Shown here: positions 20,192 through 29,905 of the stretch, piece by piece
How the letters are laid out: the number at the start of each line of letters is the position of its first letter
Position numbering within the stretch: the first letter of the stretch is position 1
NCBI GenBank assembly: GCA_029203105.1
Contig: CP119318.1
Location: 3,052,501 to 3,116,500 of the forward strand
Reading direction: 5' to 3'
Length of the DNA: 64,000 bases
Source of the DNA: Candidatus Kaistia colombiensis
Lineage (GTDB): Bacteria > Pseudomonadota > Alphaproteobacteria > Rhizobiales > Kaistiaceae
Position numbers and translations under genes: made by a program
Notes under the pieces: model-generated
Databases searched by the model: none
Seen by the model: the letters and a program-made list of their open reading frames with translations, nothing else
What the model was told of the DNA's origin: nothing

Positions 20192-21220
20192 TTGTCTGAC
20201 CTTTCCCATTCCATCTCCCGCCTGGCTGAGCCTCTCGATATCGGTGGTGTCACAATCGCCAACCGGGTGTTGCTCGCGCCGATGTCGGGCGTCTCCGACC
20301 GGCCGTTTCGCCGCGTCGCGGCGTCGTTTGGCGCCGGCTTGGTGATTTCCGAGATGGTCGCCAGCGAAGAGCTGGCCAATGGCAATGCTGAAACCGCGAT
20401 GCGCGCGGAGGCGACCGGCGACGGTTTGCACGTCGTGCAGCTCGCCGGCCGCGAGCCGCACTGGATGGCGGAGGGCGCGCGCGCCGCGGCCGATGCCGGC
20501 GCCGACATCATCGACATCAACATGGGCTGTCCGGCCAAGCGCGTCACCACCGGCTATTCCGGCTCGGCGCTGATGCGCGATCTCGACCATGCGCTGACTT
20601 TGATCGAAGCGACCGTGGCGGTGAGCCCGGTTCCCGTGACGCTGAAAATGCGGCTCGGCTGGGACGACAAGACGATTAACGCGCCGGAGCTCGCGCGTCG
20701 TGCCGAGAATGCCGGCGTGTCGATGATCACCGTGCATGGCCGCACCCGTTGCCAGTTCTACAAGGGCACCGCCGATTGGGCTGCCATCGCGGCCGTGAAA
20801 GCGGCGATCTCGATCCCGCTGATCGCCAATGGCGATTGCCTCAGCCCCGAGAGCTTGGCGCCAATGCTGGACCTTTCGGGCGCCGACGGGGTGATGGTCG
20901 GACGTGGCTCCTATGGGCGCCCCTGGTTGCCCGGCCACCTGGCGCGCTTTGCCGCCACCGGCCTCATGCCCGAAGCGCCGCGCGGCGACGCGCTGATCGA
21001 TCTGGTGGTTGGTCATTTCGAGGAGATGGTCGCGCTCTATGGGGCGACCCTCGGCGTGCGCAACGCCCGCAAGCATCTGAGCTGGACTTTCGAGGCGCTC
21101 GGCAACGATGTCATCGAGCCGTCGGCTCGTCTCGCCATCCTGACGGAGCATCAGCCGGAACGCGTCGTTGCGCTGCTGCGCCAACATCTGGGCGAAGCCG
21201 AAATCAGGAGAGCCGCTTGA
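20192..21220 (+). CDS. dusB: tRNA-dihydrouridine synthase (NifR3/DusB)
   Basis: FMN-dependent enzyme reducing uridines in tRNA to dihydrouridine, 342 aa. Blocks seen are RVLLAPMSGVSDRPFRR, INMGCPAKRVTTGYSGSALM with the catalytic cysteine, VTLKMRLGWD, TVHGRTRCQFYKGTADW and GVMVGRGSYGRPWL. The gene was named nifR3 in Rhodobacter because it precedes ntrBC, and the same order holds here. The start is a TTG: an in-frame stop lies just upstream and the first ATG is inside the conserved MSG motif. Confidence 0.93.
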   Translation: MSDLSHSISRLAEPLDIGGVTIANRVLLAPMSGVSDRPFRRVAASFGAGLVISEMVASEELANGNAETAMRAEATGDGLHVVQLAGREPHWMAEGARAAADAGADIIDINMGCPAKRVTTGYSGSALMRDLDHALTLIEATVAVSPVPVTLKMRLGWDDKTINAPELARRAENAGVSMITVHGRTRCQFYKGTADWAAIAAVKAAISIPLIANGDCLSPESLAPMLDLSGADGVMVGRGSYGRPWLPGHLARFAATGLMPEAPRGDALIDLVVGHFEEMVALYGATLGVRNARKHLSWTFEALGNDVIEPSARLAILTEHQPERVVALLRQHLGEAEIRRAA

Positions 21221-22353
21221 ACAAGAACTTGGCGCCCATCGATACCAGCATCGCGAACGGCAACGGGGCGGCGTCGATCCTGCTCGACGCGCTTCCCCAT
21301 CCGATCATCATGATCGACGGCGCCGGCCACGTCTCCGAGGCGAACAGCGCCGCTCAGGACTTTTTTCAGGCCTCCATTGCGGTCCTTCGCCGCCAGCCCA
21401 TCGAGCATTTCGTGCCGTTCGGCAGTCCGCTTCTCGCCCTGATCGAGCAGGTGCGGAGCCGGGGCGCCGCGGTCAATGAATATCGTGTCGATGTCGGAAC
21501 GCCGCGCAATGGCAGCGACCGCATCGTTGACATCTACGCCTCGCCGGTGCCCGAGCGACCCAGCGCCGTCGTCGTCCTGCTGCAGGAAAAGACGATGGCC
21601 GAGAAGATTGACCGGCAGCTCACCCATCGCGGCGCCGCGCGCTCGGTCACCGGGCTTGCCGCGATGCTGGCGCATGAGATCAAGAACCCGCTTTCCGGCA
21701 TTCGCGGCGCGGCGCAGCTGCTCGAAACCTCCGTCGATGATGACGACCGGGCGCTGACCCGGCTGATCTGCGACGAGACCGACCGGATCGTGAAGCTGGT
21801 CGACCGGATGGAGGTGTTCTCCGACGAGCGCCCGGTCGAACGGGCACCGGTCAATATTCACGTCGTGCTGGAGCATGTGAAGCGCCTGGCGCAGGCCGGA
21901 TTCGCCCGCAACATCCGCATTGTCGAGGAATATGATCCGTCGCTGCCGCCAGTTTACGCCAATCGCGACCAGCTGGTTCAGGTGTTCCTGAACCTTGTCA
22001 AGAATGCCGCCGAGGCGATCGGCAACGCCGATGACGGCGAGATCCTGCTCTCGACCGCCTTCAAGCCGGGCATCCGCCTTTCCGTGCCGGGCTCGACCAA
22101 CCGGGTCACGCTGCCGCTCGAGTTCTCGGTGCGCGACAACGGGCCGGGCGTTCCCGGCGACATGCTGCCGCATCTCTTTGACCCCTTCGTCACCACCAAG
22201 ACGAACGGCACAGGCCTTGGCCTGGCGCTCGTGGCCAAGATCATCGGCGACCATGGCGGGGTGATCGAATGCGACTCCCAGCAGAACCGCACCACCTTCC
22301 GGGTGCTGATGCCGGCTTTCCCGGGCGCTATGCCCGCAGACAGGGATGATTGA
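21217..22353 (+). CDS. ntrB: Nitrogen sensor histidine kinase NtrB
   Basis: Cytoplasmic kinase/phosphatase for NtrC, controlled through PII signalling. 378 aa, no membrane segments. A PAS domain covers about residues 15-125. The H box LAAMLAHEIKNPLSGIRG has its His near 152. Then NLVKNAAEA (N box), VRDNGPGVP and TGLGLALVAKIIGDHGG (G boxes). It begins with TTG overlapping the dusB stop (TTGA), with CAGGAG seven bases upstream, so it is coupled to dusB. The stop overlaps the start of ntrC. Confidence 0.95.
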   Translation: MNKNLAPIDTSIANGNGAASILLDALPHPIIMIDGAGHVSEANSAAQDFFQASIAVLRRQPIEHFVPFGSPLLALIEQVRSRGAAVNEYRVDVGTPRNGSDRIVDIYASPVPERPSAVVVLLQEKTMAEKIDRQLTHRGAARSVTGLAAMLAHEIKNPLSGIRGAAQLLETSVDDDDRALTRLICDETDRIVKLVDRMEVFSDERPVERAPVNIHVVLEHVKRLAQAGFARNIRIVEEYDPSLPPVYANRDQLVQVFLNLVKNAAEAIGNADDGEILLSTAFKPGIRLSVPGSTNRVTLPLEFSVRDNGPGVPGDMLPHLFDPFVTTKTNGTGLGLALVAKIIGDHGGVIECDSQQNRTTFRVLMPAFPGAMPADRDD

Positions 22354-23797
22354 AATGGCAAGCGGCACCATCCTCGTGGCCGATGACGATGCGGCCATCC
22401 GTACGGTTCTGAACCAGGCCCTGTCGCGCGCCGGCTATGAAGTCCGATTGACGTCGAACGCGGCGACGCTCTGGCGCTGGGTCAGCCAGGGCGAGGGCGA
22501 TCTTGTCATCACCGATGTGGTGATGCCGGACGAGAACGCCTTCGATCTCCTGCCACGCATCAAGCGGGCCCGGCCGGAGCTGCCGGTCATCGTCATGAGC
22601 GCCCAGAATACCTTCATGACGGCGATCCGTGCCTCCGAGCGCGGGGCGTACGAATACCTGCCCAAGCCCTTCGATCTGAAGGAGCTCATCTCGATCGTTG
22701 GCCGGGCGCTGGCCGAACCGAAGCTGCGCGGCAAGGACGCGCGCATCGACGACGGCAACGAGAATATCCCGCTGGTCGGGCGTTCGCCGGCCATGCAGGA
22801 CATCTACCGGGTGCTGGCGCGGCTGATGCAGACGGATCTTACCGTCATGATCGCCGGCGAATCCGGCACCGGCAAGGAGCTGGTCGCCCGCGCGCTGCAT
22901 GACTACGGCAAGCGCCGCACCGGTCCGTTTGTCGCCATCAACATGGCCGCCATCCCGCGCGATCTGATCGAGAGCGAGCTGTTCGGTCACGAGAAGGGCG
23001 CCTTCACCGGCGCGCAGGCGCGCTCCGCCGGCCGCTTCGAGCAGGCCGAGGGTGGCACGCTGTTCCTTGATGAAATCGGCGATATGCCGATGGAGGCGCA
23101 GACCCGGCTGCTACGCGTTCTGCAGCAGGGCGAATACACCACGGTGGGCGGCCGCACGCCGATCAAGACCGATGTCCGCATCGTCGCCGCGACCAACAAG
23201 GATCTGCGCATCCTGATCAATCAGGGCTTGTTCCGCGAGGATCTGTTCTTCCGCCTGAACGTCGTGCCGATCCGCCTGCCGGCGCTGCGCGAACGTTCGG
23301 AGGACATTCCCGACCTGGTGCGGCACTTCTTCACCCTGGTCGAGACGGAAGGCCTACCGCACAAGCAGATCGAGACGGCGGCCGTGGAGCGCCTGAAGCG
23401 CTATCGCTGGCCGGGCAATGTCCGCGAGCTGGAGAACCTGATCCGGCGCCTGGCGGCGCTCTATCCGCAGGACACGATCACCGAGAACATCATTGATGCC
23501 GAACTGGACCAGCCGGCGACCGTGCTCTCCTCGAACGGGGCCGACGTGGAGGACACGCTGATGAGCTCGGTCGAGCGGCATCTGTCTACCTACTTCCACG
23601 GCTTTGGAGACGGGTTGCCGCCGCCGGGGCTCTATCACCGCATCCTGCGCGACGTCGAATATCCGCTGATCAGCACGGCCCTCGCGGCGACGCGGGGCAA
23701 CCAGATCAAGGCGGCGGAGCTGCTCGGCGTCAACCGCAACACGCTCCGCAAGAAGATCCGCGATCTGGATGTCCAGGTGATCCGGAACTCGCGTTGA
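22346..23797 (+). CDS. ntrC: Nitrogen regulator NtrC, sigma-54-dependent activator
   Basis: 483-aa response regulator. The receiver domain has its phosphorylation Asp near 56 in ITDVVMPDE. The AAA+ domain has GESGTGKE, the sigma-54 contact loop GAFTGA (GHEKGAFTGAQ), and FLDEIGDMP. A Fis-type DNA-binding helix lies at the end (IKAAELLGVNRNTLRKKIRDL). It overlaps ntrB by eight bases. An ATG three codons in is an alternative start. With its GAFTGA motif intact it should activate nitrogen-assimilation promoters with RpoN. Confidence 0.96.
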   Translation: MIEMASGTILVADDDAAIRTVLNQALSRAGYEVRLTSNAATLWRWVSQGEGDLVITDVVMPDENAFDLLPRIKRARPELPVIVMSAQNTFMTAIRASERGAYEYLPKPFDLKELISIVGRALAEPKLRGKDARIDDGNENIPLVGRSPAMQDIYRVLARLMQTDLTVMIAGESGTGKELVARALHDYGKRRTGPFVAINMAAIPRDLIESELFGHEKGAFTGAQARSAGRFEQAEGGTLFLDEIGDMPMEAQTRLLRVLQQGEYTTVGGRTPIKTDVRIVAATNKDLRILINQGLFREDLFFRLNVVPIRLPALRERSEDIPDLVRHFFTLVETEGLPHKQIETAAVERLKRYRWPGNVRELENLIRRLAALYPQDTITENIIDAELDQPATVLSSNGADVEDTLMSSVERHLSTYFHGFGDGLPPPGLYHRILRDVEYPLISTALAATRGNQIKAAELLGVNRNTLRKKIRDLDVQVIRNSR

Positions 23798-23923
23798 AAA
23801 GGGGGGACAAAGAGCAGTTCGAAATCCTGCGCTCAGATCGAACGGACCGAGAGCCCTCGTCGCGGCCCCGCTTATTGACCTGTCGCGGTTGCGAAGATCC
23901 GCTCAATAGCGGCGTGGCAGCTT

Positions 23924-24508
23924 CTATCCGTTGTTCGACTTGCCAATGAGCAAGCTCAAAAGGTTTGCATAGCCGCGAGCGTCGTCAATCGCGCGATGAG
24001 TATGTTCAACAGAACCCAGCCATTCCGGTGGATAGTCCTCGACATCGCAATTCCAGTGATCGCGCCCCGTTTTTCCTGTGACCATAGACATGATGCAAAG
24101 CGGGGCATGCCTGAAGAGGCGATCACTCACCCACGGCCCTTCAAAGAGTGGCCTTCCCGTAAAGCGCTTCAGATAGTAGTCGAACCACGGCCCGTCGAGC
24201 GCAACGGGATGTGCCGCAAAGATCGGCTCCGCTTGAAATGACCTTATCCAGTGGGTGAAACGATCGATGACATTGGCGGAAGGTTGGGCATTTTCGGTCG
24301 CTGCTTGCCATGCCTCAGGATGCTTTTGCCAAAAAGCCATCGTGACAGGATCGGATGTCGCGCCGTCCAGGCTTTCCAGAACTGCTTCGAACTCTCCGAG
24401 TGTTTCGCCGGTCTCGGAGAGTGCCACCGAGCCGAACGAAAGCATTGAGTGCGCCCCGGGGACGGGGCCGTCAAACTCACAATCGGCAACGACATAAAAA
24501 TATCCCAT
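23924..24508 (-). CDS. DEDDh-type 3'-5' exonuclease-like protein
   Basis: 194-aa protein with the exonuclease signature. VVADCEFDGP gives the first Asp and Glu near the N-terminus, FAAHPVALDGPWFDYYL carries the second Asp, and HTHRAIDDARGYA near the C-terminus gives the His and last Asp. No other domain is present, so it is not a DNA polymerase. It may degrade RNA or short DNA. Start at 24508 matches the first conserved strand (MGYFYVVADCEFDG). It is on the opposite strand between ntrC and ntrY and less GC-rich than its neighbours, suggesting later insertion. Confidence 0.82.
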   Translation of the reverse strand: MGYFYVVADCEFDGPVPGAHSMLSFGSVALSETGETLGEFEAVLESLDGATSDPVTMAFWQKHPEAWQAATENAQPSANVIDRFTHWIRSFQAEPIFAAHPVALDGPWFDYYLKRFTGRPLFEGPWVSDRLFRHAPLCIMSMVTGKTGRDHWNCDVEDYPPEWLGSVEHTHRAIDDARGYANLLSLLIGKSNNG

Positions 24509-24886
24509 GCCCGCTCCTGGAGTCCGAACAAAAGTCGCCAAATCGCGCGTTAGCCCCGCCCGAGGCGTGAGCCTTCATCGCGAACTCGCATGACGGTCTG
24601 CCGGCTTTAATCGTTGAGCTGACGTCGTTGGCGTCGCGGCCGATTTCCGGCCCCTGAGAACTCCCGGAATATTAGCCGTGGCCGCATGATGTTCGCACTC
24701 CGTTCGACTTTAGGGCAGGATTTTTAACTCCTCTTGTTCCGACCCCCCAAAAGGCATGGGGGAGGTGGGCGGGCTGTTGCGCGCTCGCCACATTGCTGTT
24801 GCAATTCGGTCCCAGGGTCCGCTCATGAAGGGCTCAGACTACTGCAACAGAATCAGCTTGGCTTGTCGATTCGACGGGAGCGCGAC
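24509..24886. other. Intergenic region upstream of ntrY
   Basis: About 380 bases between the divergent exonuclease gene and ntrY. It contains an AT-richer stretch near 24,700-24,740 and a small CCCCCC/GGGGGA hairpin. Upstream in-frame codons of ntrY show no conservation. No gene is seen; it likely holds the ntrYX promoter. Confidence 0.45.
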
Positions 24887-27169
24887 GTGATCGCGACCGT
24901 CGAACCGAACTTGCCAGCCGATCCGAACTCCGAGAATTCCGAACGCCGTCGGCGTCGTTTCACGTTGCGCGCCGCCGGCTACATAACGGTTATTCTGGCG
25001 CTGACCTGCGCCTGCTTCAGCTTCTTCCTGCTGATGGGGCTGACGCCGATCCAGCCGACGGAGCAGGTCGTTTTCTGGGCGCTTGCCGTCAACGGGCTGC
25101 TGACGGGGTTGCTGGTCATCGAGCTCGGTCTCGAAGTTGCGCTTCTGATCCGCGCCAGGCGGCGCGGGCGGGCGGCGGCGCGGCTGCATATCCGCATCGT
25201 CGGTCTGTTCAGCATTGTGGCGGTCGTGCCGGCGATCCTGATCGCCGTTGTCGCCTCGATCACGCTCAATCGCGGGCTCGATCATTGGTTCTCCGAGCGC
25301 ACGCGCGCCATCGTCGCCACCTCGCTGTCGATCGCGCAAGCCTATGCCGAGGAGCATGCTCGCACCCTCAAGGTCGATATTCTCGGCCTGAAGTCCGACT
25401 TCGAGCGCGCTCAGTCGCTGCTGGAGCAGAATCCCGACCGGTTCCAGGCCTTCATGAATTCGATGGCGGCGTTGCGCGGCATTCCCGGTGTCTTCCTCGT
25501 CAAGCCGGACGGCACGCTGATCGCGCAGGCGAACTTCCAGTTCTCGACCGGCTATCTGCCGCCGCCGGCCGACGCTTTGAACCGGGCGGCAAAGACCGGC
25601 TCCGATCCCGTGCTGATCGCGCCCGGCGCCACCAATGTCGTCGGCGCCATCGCCCGCCTCGACAACTACACCGACGTCTTTCTTTACATCACGCGCGAGA
25701 TCGATCCGAAGGTCATCCGCTATATCTCCGAGACCACGGCGAGCGTGAACGAGTACAAGAACCTCGAAGCCACACGCTGGGGCGTGCAGATCGCCTTCGG
25801 CTTGCTCTATCTCGGCCTCGCGCTCGTCGTGCTGCTTTCGGCCGTCTGGCTCGGCATCGGCTTTGCCAACCGGCTCGTGGCGCCGATCCGCCGTCTGATC
25901 GACGCTGCCGACGAGATCGGCCGCGGCAATCTGGAAGTGCATGTGCCGTTCCGCAGCGCCGATGGCGATCTTGGCGCGCTCGGGCAGACCTTCAACACGA
26001 TGACGACCGAACTGCGCAGCCAGCGCCATGAACTGGTGGCGGCGAGCGAGCAGATCGACAGCCGCCGCCGATTCACGGAAGCCGTGCTGGCGGGCGTCAG
26101 CGCCGGCGTGGTCGGCACCGATGCGCAGGGCATCGTCACCATCGCCAATCGCGGAGCGATGCGCCTTCTCGGGCTGCATGACGACGTGCCGATCGGCCAA
26201 TCGGTGATCGACGTCGTGCCGGAACTGAGGAGCGTCGTCGAGGCGTCGTTGAACGAGCCGCACCGGGCCGAGCACCGTGATCAGGTGTCCGTCGTTCGCG
26301 ATGGGCGCGAGCGGACGATCAATGTCCGCGTCACGACCGAGGAATCCGACACGGCCGAGCATGGCTATGTCATCACGCTCGACGACATCACCGACCTTGT
26401 CTCCGCGCAGCGCAGCGCCGCCTGGGCTGATATCGCCCGCCGCATCGCGCATGAGATCAAGAACCCACTGACGCCAATCCAGCTTTCGGCCGAGCGCCTG
26501 AAGCGCCGCTTCGGCAAGCATATCGTCGAGGGGCGCGAGGTCTTCGACCAGTGCACCGACACTATCGTCCGCCAGGTTGGCGATATCGGCCGCATGGTGG
26601 ACGAGTTCTCGTCCTTCGCGCGGATGCCGAAGCCGACCTTCGAGGAGCGCAATCTGGGTGAGGCGGCCCGCGAGGCCGTCTTCCTGATGGAGGTCAGCAA
26701 TCCCAACATCGCGTTCGAGACCGACCTGCCGGAAGAGCCGTTGATCGGCCGCTTCGATCCGCGCCTGATCTCGCAGGCCTTTACCAATTTGGTAAAGAAC
26801 GCGACCGAGGCGATCGGGGCGCTGCCGCCGGAAGACGCAGGCGGCGCGAAGATCACGGTGCGCGGCCGCGTCGAGGGCGATTCCAACATCGTCGAATTCA
26901 TCGATACCGGCATCGGCCTGCCAAATGAAAACCGGCATCGCTTGCTGGAGCCGTACATGACGACGCGAGAGAAGGGCACGGGCCTGGGCCTCGCCATTGT
27001 CAGCAAGATTATCGAGGAACATGGCGGGCAGCTCGATCTGCTCGATTCGCCCGCCGTCGCCACAGGGGGCCGCGGGGCCATGGTGCGCATCACGCTGCCA
27101 AGGCCCAATCACGACGGCAGCGATGGCAGCGCGGCCGCAGACCACAAGACCAATCCCGTAGACGCCTGA
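24887..27169 (+). CDS. ntrY: Nitrogen regulation sensor kinase NtrY
   Basis: Membrane histidine kinase pairing with NtrX. About 760 aa. Three N-terminal membrane helices (residues about 25-120), a periplasmic sensor region, and a fourth helix (LLYLGLALVVLLSAVWLGIG) lead into a HAMP domain (LVAPIRRLIDAADEIGRGNL). A PAS domain follows, then the H box RRIAHEIKNPLTPIQ with His near 521, NLVKNATEAIG, IDTGIGLP and GTGLGLAIVSKIIEEHGG. The GTG at 24887 is chosen because GGGAG lies six bases upstream. ntrX follows 14 bases after the stop. Confidence 0.94.
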   Translation: MIATVEPNLPADPNSENSERRRRRFTLRAAGYITVILALTCACFSFFLLMGLTPIQPTEQVVFWALAVNGLLTGLLVIELGLEVALLIRARRRGRAAARLHIRIVGLFSIVAVVPAILIAVVASITLNRGLDHWFSERTRAIVATSLSIAQAYAEEHARTLKVDILGLKSDFERAQSLLEQNPDRFQAFMNSMAALRGIPGVFLVKPDGTLIAQANFQFSTGYLPPPADALNRAAKTGSDPVLIAPGATNVVGAIARLDNYTDVFLYITREIDPKVIRYISETTASVNEYKNLEATRWGVQIAFGLLYLGLALVVLLSAVWLGIGFANRLVAPIRRLIDAADEIGRGNLEVHVPFRSADGDLGALGQTFNTMTTELRSQRHELVAASEQIDSRRRFTEAVLAGVSAGVVGTDAQGIVTIANRGAMRLLGLHDDVPIGQSVIDVVPELRSVVEASLNEPHRAEHRDQVSVVRDGRERTINVRVTTEESDTAEHGYVITLDDITDLVSAQRSAAWADIARRIAHEIKNPLTPIQLSAERLKRRFGKHIVEGREVFDQCTDTIVRQVGDIGRMVDEFSSFARMPKPTFEERNLGEAAREAVFLMEVSNPNIAFETDLPEEPLIGRFDPRLISQAFTNLVKNATEAIGALPPEDAGGAKITVRGRVEGDSNIVEFIDTGIGLPNENRHRLLEPYMTTREKGTGLGLAIVSKIIEEHGGQLDLLDSPAVATGGRGAMVRITLPRPNHDGSDGSAAADHKTNPVDA

Positions 27170-27183
27170 CGAAGATAGAGATC

Positions 27184-28548
27184 ATGCCGTCCGATATTTT
27201 GATCATCGATGATGAAGCTGACATCCGCGGGCTCGTTGCCGGTATCCTCGAAGATGAGGGCCATGGCACCCGTACCGCAGGCGATACCGACACCGCGCTG
27301 GCCGAAATCGAGAAACGGCGTCCAACGCTGATCTTTCTCGATATCTGGCTGACCGGTAGCCGGATCGATGGCCTGACCCTGCTCGATATCATCAAGGGGC
27401 AGCATCCCGATCTGCCGGTCGTGATGATCTCGGGACATGGCAACATTGAAACCGCCGTTTCCGCCATCCGGCGCGGCGCCTACGACTATATTGAGAAGCC
27501 CTTCAAGGCCGACAGCCTGCTGATGATCGCCGAGCGCGCGCTGGAGGCTTCCAAGCTTCGCCGCGAAGTCCGCGATCTGCGCGAACGGGCGGGCGATGCC
27601 GGCCGCCTGGTCGGGTCGTCGATCGCCATGAGCCATTTGCGGCAGACGATCGAACGCGTGGCGCCGACCAACAGCCGGATCATGATCTCGGGTCCGTCGG
27701 GCTCGGGCAAGGAACTGGTCGCCCGCGCTATCCACGAATCGTCGCTGCGCATGGATGGCCCCTTCGTGGTGCTGAACGCCGCCGCGATCACGCCGGATCG
27801 CATGGAGCATGAGCTGTTCGGCACCGAAAACGGCACCGGCGCAGCCCGCAATGTCGGCGCCCTTGAAGAGGCGCATGGCGGAACGCTCTATCTGGACGAA
27901 ATCGCCGACATGCCGCGCGAAACGCAGGGCAAGATCCTGCGCGTGCTGATCGACCAGAGCTTTCAGCGCGTCAACGGCTCCACCAAGGTCAATGTCGACG
28001 TCCGCATCATTTCCTCGACCGCCCGCGACCTCGAGCACGAGATCGCCGAGGGGAGCTTCCGGGAGGATCTGTTCCATCGTCTTTCGGTGGTGCCGCTGCG
28101 CGTGCCGGCCCTGGCCGAGCGCCGCGACGACGTCCCGGAGCTGGTCAATCACTTCATCGATCAGATCTCGCGCGCGACCGGACTGCCGATCCGTAGCGTG
28201 GGCTCGGATGCGCTCGCCGTGCTGCAGGCGCATGATTGGCCCGGGAACATCCGCCAGCTCCGCAACAATATCGAGCGGCTGCTGATCCTGGCGCGCGGCG
28301 ACGAAAGCCAGGCGATCTCCGCCGACATGCTGCCGCCGGAAGTCGGCGAGATGCTGCCGACGACGCCCAATCGCGGCGGCGAGCATCTGATGTCGCTACC
28401 GCTGCGCGACGCGCGCGAGATCTTCGAACGCGAATATCTCACGGCACAGGTCAACCGATTTGGCGGCAACATTTCCCGCACGGCCGAGTTCGTCGGCATG
28501 GAGCGCTCGGCCCTGCATCGGAAGTTGAAATCGCTCGGCGTCGGTTGA
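27184..28548 (+). CDS. ntrX: Response regulator NtrX
   Basis: 454-aa AAA+ response regulator. Receiver Asp near 53 in LIFLDIWLTGSRIDG. AAA+ domain with GPSGSGKE and LDEIADMP. C-terminal Fis helix (NISRTAEFVGMERSALHRKLKSL). Where NtrC has GAFTGA this protein reads GTENGTGAARN, so the sigma-54 contact loop is absent and it probably controls transcription without RpoN. It is encoded right after its kinase ntrY. In relatives NtrYX links redox or nitrogen status to respiration and envelope genes. Confidence 0.94.
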   Translation: MPSDILIIDDEADIRGLVAGILEDEGHGTRTAGDTDTALAEIEKRRPTLIFLDIWLTGSRIDGLTLLDIIKGQHPDLPVVMISGHGNIETAVSAIRRGAYDYIEKPFKADSLLMIAERALEASKLRREVRDLRERAGDAGRLVGSSIAMSHLRQTIERVAPTNSRIMISGPSGSGKELVARAIHESSLRMDGPFVVLNAAAITPDRMEHELFGTENGTGAARNVGALEEAHGGTLYLDEIADMPRETQGKILRVLIDQSFQRVNGSTKVNVDVRIISSTARDLEHEIAEGSFREDLFHRLSVVPLRVPALAERRDDVPELVNHFIDQISRATGLPIRSVGSDALAVLQAHDWPGNIRQLRNNIERLLILARGDESQAISADMLPPEVGEMLPTTPNRGGEHLMSLPLRDAREIFEREYLTAQVNRFGGNISRTAEFVGMERSALHRKLKSLGVG

Positions 28549-28624
28549 CGCTGCCGCCGTCGCACGGTCCGATACGGCCTGATCCGAGATCAACGCCTGA
28601 TTCTCTATGCCTCGCAGGAATGCC

Positions 28625-29500
28625 ATGTCGCGCTTCGCCTATGTGAACGGTCTCTATCTTCGCCACGCGGAGGCTGTCGTTCACGTCGAGGATCGCGGTT
28701 ATCAGTTCGCGGATGGCGTCTACGAAGTCTGCGAGATCCGCGATGGCCGACTGATCGATGAGGCGCTGCACATGGCGCGCCTTGAACGCTCCCTGAAGGA
28801 GCTTCGCATCGTGCAGCCGATGAGCCTCCCGGCGCTTGGCGTCGTGATGCGCGAGGTGGTGCGCCGCAACCGTGTGCGCGAGGGACTAGTCTATCTTCAG
28901 ATCACGCGCGGCGTCGCGCCGCGCAATCATCTCTTCCCCGCCGAAGGCACGCCGCCATCGATCGTCGTCACGGCGAAATCCGCGCCGAGCGGCGCTGGCG
29001 ACAAGAAGGCGGAAAAGGGTGTCTCGGTCATAAGTGTGCCTGATAACCGCTGGGAGCGGGTCGACATCAAGACCGTCTCCCTGCTGCCGAATGTTCTTGC
29101 CAAGCAGGCAGCGAAGGAAGCCGGCGCGTATGAAGCCTGGTTCGTCGACGCCGAGGGCATGGTGACGGAAGGGTCATCGACCAATGCCTGGATCGTGACC
29201 GGCGATGGCGTGCTGGTCACGCGTCCGGCCGAAAGCGGAATCCTGCGCGGCGTCACCCGCACCGTGCTGTTCGACGTCGCGAAGGCGGCCGGATACCGGA
29301 TCGAGGAACGCGCCTTCAGCATCGCCGAGGCGCTCGCCGCGCGAGAAGCGTTCTTCACGGCCGCAACCGCGATCGTCATGCCGGTCGTCGAGATCGACGG
29401 CAAGCCGATCGCCAATGGGGCTCCGGGCACGATCGCGACCGAATTGCGCCGTCGTTTCCACGAGTTCGCCGTTCAGGCGCCGGCCCGTTCTCACGGCTGA
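28625..29500 (+). CDS. dat: D-amino-acid transaminase (class IV aminotransferase)
   Basis: PLP enzyme of fold type IV, 291 aa, interconverting D-alanine and D-glutamate for peptidoglycan. Blocks are VHVEDRGYQFADGVYEV, RLERSLKEL, YLQITRGVAPRNH (typical for D-amino acid transaminase), DIKTVSLLPNVLAKQ with the PLP lysine near 149, and VTEGSSTNAWIV. The ATG at 28625 fits the family start MSRFAYVNG. It sits between ntrX and hfq, the usual place in this order. A branched-chain aminotransferase is a less likely alternative. Confidence 0.88.
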   Translation: MSRFAYVNGLYLRHAEAVVHVEDRGYQFADGVYEVCEIRDGRLIDEALHMARLERSLKELRIVQPMSLPALGVVMREVVRRNRVREGLVYLQITRGVAPRNHLFPAEGTPPSIVVTAKSAPSGAGDKKAEKGVSVISVPDNRWERVDIKTVSLLPNVLAKQAAKEAGAYEAWFVDAEGMVTEGSSTNAWIVTGDGVLVTRPAESGILRGVTRTVLFDVAKAAGYRIEERAFSIAEALAAREAFFTAATAIVMPVVEIDGKPIANGAPGTIATELRRRFHEFAVQAPARSHG

Positions 29501-29650
29501 AGGGCAGGGCCGGGATCCTCACAGGTTTGGGAGAGGATCGAATTTCTTGGATGACGCGAAGCGATTATCCGGGCAAAGTGAAGGCAAGGCTGGGCGCACT
29601 TCCGGCCGTCGGGACTATGGTCCCCAACAACGTCAAGCGTGAGAGATAGA

Positions 29651-29905
29651 ATGGCAGAACGCGCACAGAATCTTCAGGACACGTTTCTCAACCACGTCCG
29701 GAAGAGCAAGATCCCACTGACGATTTTCCTGGTGAACGGCGTCAAACTGCAAGGCATCGTCACCTGGTTTGACAATTTCTGCGTGCTGTTGCGCCGGGAT
29801 GGCCATTCCCAGCTCGTCTACAAGCACGCCATCTCCACCATCATGCCGGGCGCCCCTGTCCAGCTCTTCGAGCCGGGCGAAGAGGGCGAACGGCCGGGAG
29901 CCTGA
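29651..29905 (+). CDS. hfq: RNA chaperone Hfq
   Basis: 84-aa Sm-like hexameric RNA chaperone that pairs small RNAs with mRNAs. Sm1 contains QDTFLNHVRKSKIPLTIFLVNG and KLQGIVTWFDNFCVLL; Sm2 contains the signature YKHAISTIMP. The short C-terminal tail is normal for alphaproteobacteria. hflX begins immediately after its stop, as in many proteobacteria. Confidence 0.98.
   Translation: MAERAQNLQDTFLNHVRKSKIPLTIFLVNGVKLQGIVTWFDNFCVLLRRDGHSQLVYKHAISTIMPGAPVQLFEPGEEGERPGA

Noticed and set aside
24839..27145. A 768-codon open frame on the strand opposite ntrY
   Set aside because: It mirrors ntrY codon by codon, is rich in Arg, Asp and His as expected for an antisense frame in GC-rich DNA, and has no family motif.
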